Source of the DNA: Lachnospiraceae bacterium
GTDB taxonomy: Bacteria; Bacillota_A; Clostridia; Lachnospirales; Lachnospiraceae
NCBI GenBank assembly: GCA_016291475.1
Contig: JAEEXJ010000121.1
Span: 1-8,314, forward strand
Reading direction: 5' to 3'
DNA length: 8,314 nucleotides
The position numbers were made by a program, and so were the translations under genes. Of this stretch, positions 1 to 4,986 are shown one piece after another. A model generated the notes under the pieces. The model was given only the letters and a program-made list of their open reading frames with translations, was not told the origin of the DNA and ran no database searches. Position 1 is the first letter of the stretch; every line of letters starts with the position of its first letter.

Positions 1-58
1 CTCAAGTCACAATTCTTTTAATATTTTATCATATTTAAAAACACCAAAGCATGGAAAA

Positions 59-103
59 GGCTAACAAAGGGCTGATTTCTGAGAATTCTGTTAGCCTCCT
101 CAG
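59..103 (-). repeat. Interlocking-helix repeat, copy 1
   Basis: The same 45-nt unit, 74 bp from copy 2. Two of its three differences fall in stems, and each turns a Watson-Crick pair into a G-U wobble on the minus strand (one in the 7-bp helix, one in the 10-bp helix). On the plus strand they would be A-C mismatches. The last segment is followed by UUUU, so the outer hairpin of this copy could act as a weak terminator. Confidence 0.8.
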
Positions 104-132
104 TTACTAAACAGACCCCAAATCGCTGAAAT

Positions 133-177
133 GGCTAACAAAGAGCTGATTTCTGAGGATTTTGTTAGCCTCCTCAG
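133..177 (-). repeat. Interlocking-helix repeat, copy 2
   Basis: A 45-nt unit. Read on the minus strand: CUGAGGA (177-171), GGCUAACAAA (170-161), A, UCCUCAG (159-153), 10 nt, UUUGUUAGCC (142-133). The first and third segments pair (7 bp, perfect), as do the second and last (10 bp, perfect). The helices cross, giving an H-type pseudoknot or two competing hairpins. Three differences separate it from copy 1. Confidence 0.8.
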
Positions 178-184
178 TTGAATT

Positions 185-298
185 GTGCAGAAGAAGGGGC
201 GCATGACGTCCGGTGGACGTCAGAATTGCGCCGACCGAGGGGCACTCCCCAGTGCCCCGAGATCTGAACCCTCGGGTTAGGCGGAGCGCTTCTGCGCG
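185..298 (-). other. Structured element sharing its ends with tRNA-Leu
   Basis: On the minus strand GCAGAAG (295-289) can pair with CUUCUGC (193-187), the same acceptor stem as the neighbouring tRNA-Leu. The 14 nt at 185-198 are identical to the tRNA 3' end at 353-366, and TGAACCCTC from the T arm recurs at 265-273. Inside lie a two-part hairpin (198-203 with 227-232, and 205-211 with 215-221), an 8-bp perfect hairpin (239-246 with 251-258), and a 6-bp helix (256-261 with 271-276) that competes with a 7-bp helix (235-241 with 269-275). The tip 286-297 is also palindromic (GCGC-TTCT-GCGC). It may be a tRNA-Leu-derived relic, a small RNA or a mobile-element scar. No known RNA family was recognised. 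Confidence 0.45.
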
Positions 299-302
299 AC
301 GT

Positions 303-349
303 AAAAATAAGATACCCCCCGGCAAAGCCGAGGGGTATCTTATTTTTCC
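303..349 (-). terminator. Long hairpin terminator after tRNA-Leu, possibly bidirectional
   Basis: AAAAATAAGATACCCC pairs with GGGGTATCTTATTTTT, extended by CGGC/GCCG around a 3-nt loop, about 21 bp in total. One inner pair is U-G on the minus strand but a C-A mismatch on the plus strand, favouring minus-strand use for the tRNA. Both ends are A/T runs, so it could also stop plus-strand transcripts coming from 185-300. Confidence 0.88.
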
Positions 350-353
350 ATCG

Positions 354-437
354 TGCAGAAGAAGGGACTTGAACCCTCAAGAGATTGCTCCCACACGGAC
401 CTGAACCGTGCGCGTCTACCAATTCCGCCACTTCTGC
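354..437 (-). tRNA. tRNA-Leu (anticodon CAG)
   Basis: An 84-nt class II tRNA. The acceptor stem is GCAGAAG (437-431) with CUUCUGC (361-355) and discriminator A at 354. The D arm contains the leucine-type GGUAGACGC. The anticodon stem CACGG/CCGUG encloses the loop UUCAGGU, giving anticodon CAG, which reads CUG. A long variable arm (GGGAG...CUCUU) precedes a T arm with the UUCAAGU loop. The 3' CCA is not encoded and must be added by the CCA enzyme. It has a strong promoter upstream and a hairpin terminator 4 nt downstream, so it is a single-gene unit. Its 3' end sequence is repeated at 185-198. Confidence 0.95.
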
Positions 438-450
438 AGACAACGAACAA

Positions 451-479
451 ATTTTAAAACAAAGTGCCCATAATGTCAA
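451..479 (-). promoter_or_regulatory. Sigma-A promoter of tRNA-Leu
   Basis: Minus strand TTGACA (474-479), exactly 17 nt, then TAAAAT (451-456). The -35 is perfect and the -10 has one mismatch. Transcription would start just before the tRNA 5' end at 437, so the tRNA is independent of GH43. Confidence 0.85.
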
Positions 480-502
480 TAATTCATAGGCTTCTTAGTC
501 CG

Positions 503-532
503 AAAAAAACGCCCGGCCTCTAAGACCGGGCA
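503..532 (-). terminator. Terminator of the GH43 gene
   Basis: A 9-bp GC-rich stem (510-518 with 524-532) and a 5-nt UUAGA loop, followed by seven U on the minus strand. It lies 10 bp after the stop codon. The far side is not U-rich on the plus strand. Confidence 0.9.
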
Positions 533-542
533 CCCTTATCGC

Positions 543-1970
543 TTAATTAAATTTCCAGCTTCTGATATCGCCGCATGATCCGTCAAATACAAACCTGATA
601 TCGCACTTTCCCGTTACCTTGGAGGTAAGATTGAAGGTCTCCTCGGTAAATCCTTCTGAAGCGCCTGTCTTAAACTCAGCTACCTTGTCGGATCCGGCAT
701 AAATGCAGATTCCGATTCCGGCCTTAGATCTGGAGGTGATGCTTACGGACGATGCACCATCAGCTCCGAAATCGGCTCCTTCTACCAGCATCCAGCTGCC
801 ATTCTCTTCCGCATTTACAAGCATTTCACCTGCAAAGAGCTTCATATCGGTTGCCCCCTCAATGTAGGGAACCGTCTTAAGGCCTGCCATAGACGAGAAC
901 GTAGCTGCGGGAACACAATCGTATGGATTAAAGCTTCCCACCTGCGATACACCCTTCCTCGTTCCGGTCGACTTGGCGGGAACTCCGTCAGCACTTACAT
1001 TTATCTCATCGACATTGGTGCTTCTGAAGCCGCCGTCAATTCCCATGTACTCTTCAAGGATACGGCTGTGGTATGCGATGTAATACTTGCCCTTAAATTC
1101 GAACATACAGTGGTGGTTGTTACCGCCTCTTCCGAAGAAGAATCCGGGATTCTTAAGAACCGCCGCAGAAGGGACGAAGGGACCGTCCGGTTTATCGGAT
1201 ACCATGGTAAGAATCTCTCCCGATTCAAAGCCCAGCTTTTCGGTAGCTTCGGGAGTTACGTTAAAGTTTGAACAATAGGAATAGTAATACTTTCCGCCTA
1301 TCTTGTTGATTCCCGAATCTTCGAAAAGGTATGCAACATTTTCGATGGGCTTGGGGTCTTCTGCCAGATGGATCATGTCATCGGTAAGTCTTACAACTCT
1401 TGCGGTTCCGGGATTTGATGCCTTGTCCTCGGAAGGAACGCCTCCTCCGATGTAAAGCCAGCCGGTTCCGTCATCATCAACCAGTACTGCGGGATCAAAG
1501 AGCCAGGTTACGGAAGCACAATTGGGGGTATCTCTCGATACAAGAGGTCCTCCGATAGGATCGATAAAAGGTCCCGTGGGGCTGTCCGAGGTAAGAACTG
1601 CGATTCCGTTTCCGCTGTTTGCAAAATAAAGAAAGAATTTATCTTTGCCGTTAATCGTCTTCCAACATGCTGCGGGAGCCCATGAATTGCCTCCCCAGGT
1701 AGCAAGACCGTTTTTTCCTGCGGCATATACTACGCCGTGGTCGGTCCAGTTTACAAGATCTGCGGATGAAGCGACACTTATGGTATCTATCTTACTGTAG
1801 TTATTCTCGGTAAGTTTTCCCGATTCATCGTAAGTAAGAATGTCACAGGTCATATACATATAGACTCTGTCTTTATAAACCATGGCGAAAGGATCTGCTC
1901 CGAAACGCTGGGTCATTATGGGATTGTGATCTCCCGCAGGCTTTAAGCTTTTTAACAGATTGTTGTTCAT
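543..1970 (-). CDS. GH43 arabinofuranosidase/xylosidase with CBM6-like C-terminus
   Basis: 475 residues, no signal peptide, so probably cytoplasmic. GH43 inverting enzymes remove arabinofuranose or xylose from arabinoxylan or related oligosaccharides. The five-bladed propeller covers about 10-340, with the likely base Asp26 in FGADPFAMVY, the pKa-setting Asp159 in WLFDPAVLVDDDG, and the likely acid Glu217 in LFEDSGINKIGGKYYYSY. YMYMTCD, NSWAPAACW and NNHHCMFEFKGKYYIAYH are typical blade motifs. The order and spacing resemble arabinoxylan arabinofuranohydrolases of the XynD type. Residues about 355-475 look like CBM6 (SWMLVEGADFGADGA, then a FVFDGSCGDIRSWKF end), a beta-sandwich that binds xylan-type chains. 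The start is backed by AAGGA 6 nt upstream. The gene has its own candidate promoter and terminator, so it is a separate unit from the GH31 cluster. Exact substrate is inferred. Confidence 0.88.
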   Translation of the reverse strand: MNNNLLKSLKPAGDHNPIMTQRFGADPFAMVYKDRVYMYMTCDILTYDESGKLTENNYSKIDTISVASSADLVNWTDHGVVYAAGKNGLATWGGNSWAPAACWKTINGKDKFFLYFANSGNGIAVLTSDSPTGPFIDPIGGPLVSRDTPNCASVTWLFDPAVLVDDDGTGWLYIGGGVPSEDKASNPGTARVVRLTDDMIHLAEDPKPIENVAYLFEDSGINKIGGKYYYSYCSNFNVTPEATEKLGFESGEILTMVSDKPDGPFVPSAAVLKNPGFFFGRGGNNHHCMFEFKGKYYIAYHSRILEEYMGIDGGFRSTNVDEINVSADGVPAKSTGTRKGVSQVGSFNPYDCVPAATFSSMAGLKTVPYIEGATDMKLFAGEMLVNAEENGSWMLVEGADFGADGASSVSITSRSKAGIGICIYAGSDKVAEFKTGASEGFTEETFNLTSKVTGKCDIRFVFDGSCGDIRSWKFN

Positions 1971-2030
1971 TTTTTATCCTTCCCCGGATGCTTTTTTGTA
2001 CCCTTAACACACCCGTTTCAATACTATTTA

Positions 2031-2059
2031 ATTATCCCACGGCCGCAGATTCCACGCAA
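2031..2059 (-). promoter_or_regulatory. Candidate sigma-A promoter of the GH43 gene
   Basis: Minus strand TTGCGT (2054-2059), 17-nt spacer, GATAAT (2031-2036). It lies just beyond the preceding terminator and about 60 nt before the start codon, so GH43 is likely transcribed on its own. The -35 matches only half of the consensus. No clear operator palindrome is seen. Confidence 0.5.
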
Positions 2060-2098
2060 TAAAAAAGGACTTTCACCCTAATATTTGGGTGAAAGTCC
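2060..2098 (-). terminator. Terminator of the FliD-like gene
   Basis: Perfect 12-bp stem GGACTTTCACCC / GGGTGAAAGTCC (2067-2098) with an 8-nt AT-rich loop, followed on the minus strand by TTTTTTATT. The other side is not U-rich when read on the plus strand, so it acts on minus-strand transcripts. It starts 14 bp after the stop codon. Confidence 0.92.
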
Positions 2099-2112
2099 GC
2101 ATTATTTAATCA

Positions 2113-2829
2113 TCAGGTAATGGTATCAAACATATATCCGTTTGGTACGCCTGCTGCCGTTCCCGAACTGTTATAGATAGAGTTTCTGGTAGAGGCATAA
2201 TTAGCGTTGCTCTGAACCATTCCGGCCGAGACGCTTACGCTGTATCCATAGGATGATCTCTCCGCAAAAAGATCCTTGATATCGGATACATCCGCCGCTT
2301 TAAGCTTCTCCTCATCAACCGCGATCTTTCCGTCTTTTCCGGCGATAAGCCCAATGGAATCCATCTTCTCGGTATATCCGTTTGAAAGAGAACTCAAAAC
2401 CGTGATCCTGCTCGATATGGATGAGTCATTGACCACTTCCTTATCAGCAGCAGCTTCGATCATGGAGTTATAGCTCTTTACAAATCCTTTGACAGCGGAA
2501 ACAAGAAGATCGGTATCCTCCCTGGCAGCATTACGGATCTTTTCGATGGAATCCTTAACGGAGCCTGCAGCCTCAGCTACTTTTCCGTAATTTTCCGAAA
2601 CAGTGTTTTTTCCGGTAGCTTTATTTACATCCTTGGAAACTATCTTTGAGGCGCTCTCGGAAGTCTTATCATCCGCATAATAAGCCTTCATGAGCTTGCC
2701 GTATGCTCCGCTCTTAACAAGACCGTAGTCCTTGAGCCAGCTCATGGAATTAAAAGAATCACTTTTTGAACCTGAAATCGATGAGAATAAAGAACTGTAA
2801 TCAGTTTTAGCCTGTATATTTATACTCAT
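2113..2829 (-). CDS. FliD C-terminal-like protein (hypothetical)
   Basis: 238 residues, no signal peptide or membrane helix. The N-terminus (MSINIQAKTDYSSLF, then LKDYGLVKSGAYGKLMKAYY) looks like a conserved motif region. Residues 85-145 are Ala/Ser/Lys-rich and likely helical. Residues 113-200 resemble the FliD (flagellar filament cap, HAP2) C-terminal domain: FVKSYNSMIEAA, then IGLIAGKDGKIAVDEEKLKAA and DIKDLFAERSSYGYSV. FliD caps the flagellar filament tip, but full FliD is usually much longer and carries an N-terminal FliD_N region absent here. The call is therefore a family resemblance, not a cap protein. It could be a flagellum-linked accessory protein or an exported coiled-coil protein. 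It has its own terminator and a possible promoter, and sits between two carbohydrate enzymes with no other motility gene in view. Confidence 0.6.
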   Translation of the reverse strand: MSINIQAKTDYSSLFSSISGSKSDSFNSMSWLKDYGLVKSGAYGKLMKAYYADDKTSESASKIVSKDVNKATGKNTVSENYGKVAEAAGSVKDSIEKIRNAAREDTDLLVSAVKGFVKSYNSMIEAAADKEVVNDSSISSRITVLSSLSNGYTEKMDSIGLIAGKDGKIAVDEEKLKAADVSDIKDLFAERSSYGYSVSVSAGMVQSNANYASTRNSIYNSSGTAAGVPNGYMFDTIT

Positions 2830-2837
2830 AGGCTCCA

Positions 2838-2842
2838 CCTCC
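2838..2842 (-). promoter_or_regulatory. Ribosome binding site deciding the FliD-like start
   Basis: GGAGG on the minus strand is 8 nt before the ATG at 2829. It outranks an in-frame GTG at 2892, which lacks a comparable site and would lie on or upstream of the candidate -10. Confidence 0.75.
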
Positions 2843-2858
2843 GGCCATCCATGCCCGA

Positions 2859-2887
2859 ATAATACGGTTGCCCGCAAACTATGTTCC
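2859..2887 (-). promoter_or_regulatory. Possible promoter of the FliD-like gene
   Basis: On the minus strand GGAACA (2882-2887) is followed after 17 nt by TATTAT (2859-2864). The -10 is good and the -35 matches only three positions. It sits between the GH31 terminator and the gene, where a promoter is needed. No sigma-28 (flagellar) promoter could be recognised here. Confidence 0.35.
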
Positions 2888-2928
2888 TTCACCCTAAAAA
2901 TACCATCCCGAAGGGCTTTCTGTAAAGT

Positions 2929-2970
2929 AAAAAAAGACCGCCTTCCGATAAGTACGAAAAGCGGCCTTTT
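2929..2970 (-). terminator. Terminator of the GH31 gene
   Basis: Minus-strand RNA from 2968 forms a stem of about 14 bp (AAGGCCGCUUUUCG with CGGAAGGCGGUCUU) and a 7-nt loop, followed by a U-run. Three pairs are G-U on the minus strand and would be A-C mismatches on the plus strand, which fixes its direction. Confidence 0.88.
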
Positions 2971-2973
2971 GTA

Positions 2974-4968
2974 TTATTTTCTCTTAAATACGGGTATGGA
3001 TTCTATGGGCGCTGCTGCAGTGATCGTCTGTGCTCCGTCATATACCTTACCGTCGCGGATATCTTCCCACTTGCCTGCGGGGAGGTATACCTGTCTTTCT
3101 CTCATTCCCTCATACATTACGGGAGCAACGAGATAATCCGAACCGAACATATACTGATCGTCAAGATCCCAGCACTTCTCATCCTCGGGGAACTCATAGA
3201 ACATTGCTCTCATGAGAGGTGATCCGTTTGCGGAAGCTTCGTCATAAATGGATTTGATGTAATCCTTAAGATCCCATCTTATTTTAAGATTATCGGTCAG
3301 GATCTTCTGAACCTCTTCTCCGTAGCTCCAGATCTCGTTAGCATGACCTGTATGGAGATATCCGCTTCCCCAATCCTTGTGATCGAGGGGCTCGATATTC
3401 AGAGGGCCTCTTTCTCCGTGGAGTCTTAAGATAGGAGTAAATACTGCCCACTCATACCATCTTACCAAAAGCTCTTTGAAGTAATCGGTATTAACATCGG
3501 AATTCATGAAGCCTCCGATATCGGTGGTCCACCAGGGGATTCCCGCAAGTCCGATATCAAGTCCGCCTCTTACCGAATTCTGCAGAGCTTCGAAGGTTGA
3601 ATAGATATCACCGCTCCACATAAGAGTTCCATACTTGGGAGATCCTACCCACCCGCAGCGAAGAAGGTTTACAACCTGCTTCTTATCGTCGGTTTCTTTT
3701 TCACCTTCAAAAAAGCCCTGAGCATAGCATCTGGGATAGATACAGCTGACTTCGGCACCGGGTCCGAGGTAATATCTGTAATTGTCGAAATCATATGCGG
3801 CAAGATCGGGTTCTGCATTATCAAGCCAGAACATATCTATACCGTAGTCGTAATAATTCTTCTTGCACTTCTCCCATACATACTTTCTTGCTTCGGGATT
3901 GGTAGCATCATAAACAATGCAGTCGCCCTGATAATCGTATGTTCCGTTGGTTCCCTTCTCCGTTCTCATAAGAAGGCCTCTGTCCCACATCTCACCGAAG
4001 TTCTCGCTCTTCTTATCAACGGAAGGCCATACGGAAACCATGACCTTGATACCGTATGAGTGAAGCTCGTCAACCATCGCCTTGGGATCGGGCCAGTATT
4101 CTTTGTCGAATTTCCAGTCACCCTGAAGAGTCCAGTGGAAGAAGTCGATTACGATAACGTCGATCTTGATACCGAGTTCCTGATATTTTCTGGCAACGGT
4201 AAGAACTTCATCCTGAGTTCTGTATCTGAGCTTGCACTGCCAAAGTCCGAGGAGATCTTCGGGCATTTCGGGAGCACGTCCCACAACCTCGGTATAGTTC
4301 TCGATGATTGCCTTGGGCGAATCGTCCGTGGTGATCCAAAGATCGAATTCCTTGGAAGCATCTGCGACCCACTCCGTCATATTTTTACCGAAGGTTACAT
4401 TACCAACTGCAGGATTGTTCCAGAGAAGTCCGTATCCCTTATTGGAAATCTCGAAGGGAATGGAGGTCTGTGCGTTACGCTGTGCAAGTTCAAGTGTGGT
4501 TCCTTTGAGTTCGATAAAGGAATTCTGGTAAACACCCATTCCGTAGATCTTCTCTCCGTCAATGGGTTCGAAGCGGAGTGTGAGCTTGAAATCACCGTTT
4601 AAGTGGGGCTTATACTCTCTTCCCACTCTTTTAAAGCAACTTACGGCATTGTTCTCCGTTCCTCCGTAATTGCTGTAATACTCCTTCATAAGGAACTCAT
4701 CATTCTTGTAATAAGTGATGATACCTTCAGAACTTACGGAAGCTGAAGTTGAACCGTTCTTGATATAAGATCTGTCTTCGCCGATCTTAATCTCTGCGCC
4801 TGTCTTGTCCGATGACAATTCATCCTTGGGACAAAGTGCCCAGAGATTTCCGGTAAACTCATTGTTTCTCGTGGCTCTGATACGGAGTGCATTCTTACCC
4901 CAACCCTCGATTCTGACAATCTCCCCGCGCTTCTTAAAAATAAGTGCATTTCCGTCTTGATAAAACAT
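2974..4968 (-). CDS. GH31 glycoside hydrolase, alpha-xylosidase type
   Basis: 664 residues, no signal peptide, so probably cytoplasmic. GH31 retaining enzymes remove alpha-linked xylose or glucose from non-reducing ends. The protein has an N-terminal beta-sandwich (about 1-230) and a catalytic barrel with VIDFFHW (273-279), GDWKFDKEYWPDP (283-295), MFWLDNAEPD carrying the likely nucleophile Asp383, and MWSGDIYSTFEA with the likely acid/base Asp454. The C-terminal beta domains (from about 600) include MFGSDYLVAPV and VYLPAGKWED. The DWKFD...WPDP block and the compact size resemble alpha-xylosidases more than alpha-glucosidases, but specificity is inferred. The start is set by TAGGAGGG (4973-4980), 4 nt before the ATG. 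The gene lies 18 bp after the GH29 stop, pointing to co-transcription. It is closed by a terminator and is therefore likely the last gene of the GH94-GH29-GH31 unit. Confidence 0.9.
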   Translation of the reverse strand: MFYQDGNALIFKKRGEIVRIEGWGKNALRIRATRNNEFTGNLWALCPKDELSSDKTGAEIKIGEDRSYIKNGSTSASVSSEGIITYYKNDEFLMKEYYSNYGGTENNAVSCFKRVGREYKPHLNGDFKLTLRFEPIDGEKIYGMGVYQNSFIELKGTTLELAQRNAQTSIPFEISNKGYGLLWNNPAVGNVTFGKNMTEWVADASKEFDLWITTDDSPKAIIENYTEVVGRAPEMPEDLLGLWQCKLRYRTQDEVLTVARKYQELGIKIDVIVIDFFHWTLQGDWKFDKEYWPDPKAMVDELHSYGIKVMVSVWPSVDKKSENFGEMWDRGLLMRTEKGTNGTYDYQGDCIVYDATNPEARKYVWEKCKKNYYDYGIDMFWLDNAEPDLAAYDFDNYRYYLGPGAEVSCIYPRCYAQGFFEGEKETDDKKQVVNLLRCGWVGSPKYGTLMWSGDIYSTFEALQNSVRGGLDIGLAGIPWWTTDIGGFMNSDVNTDYFKELLVRWYEWAVFTPILRLHGERGPLNIEPLDHKDWGSGYLHTGHANEIWSYGEEVQKILTDNLKIRWDLKDYIKSIYDEASANGSPLMRAMFYEFPEDEKCWDLDDQYMFGSDYLVAPVMYEGMRERQVYLPAGKWEDIRDGKVYDGAQTITAAAPIESIPVFKRK

Positions 4969-4986
4969 TGTACCCTCCTAAAACAT

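Larger units (their letters stand above)
1..302. other. Gene-free stretch with structured repeats
   Basis: No credible protein gene is seen: short frames here lack ribosome sites and cross tRNA sequence. It holds a dense inverted-repeat element (185-298), two 45-nt direct repeats (59-103 and 133-177) and an AT-rich end (1-58) where I see nothing definite. No promoter could be placed between the tRNA terminator and the element at 298 on the minus strand. Confidence 0.6.

Noticed and set aside
59..177. CRISPR array (two 45-nt repeats with a 29-nt spacer)
   Set aside because: Only two copies; the positions one period to either side hold no further copy; the repeat has strong crossing helices and three differences; no cas gene is in view.
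59..177. Integron attC sites (GGCTAAC ... GTTAGCC resembles the R''/R' boxes)
   Set aside because: The second base of the box does not fit RYYYAAC, the inner L boxes are missing, and no gene cassette lies between the copies.
185..298. A second functional tRNA gene
   Set aside because: Only the acceptor stem and a T-arm-like block are present; no D arm or proper anticodon arm can be drawn, and the length and hairpins do not fit.
2007..2022. CcpA cre site near the GH43 promoter (minus-strand TTGAAACGGGTGTGT)
   Set aside because: It misses key positions of the cre consensus, including the central C and the late C, and is not palindromic.
2830..2892. GTG start of the FliD-like gene at 2892
   Set aside because: The extra 21 residues have no family-like motif, and the ATG at 2829 has an ideal GGAGG at 8 nt.
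4060..4602. 180-codon plus-strand open frame opposite GH31
   Set aside because: It overlaps the conserved GH31 catalytic barrel fully, lacks a ribosome site and shows no protein family features.
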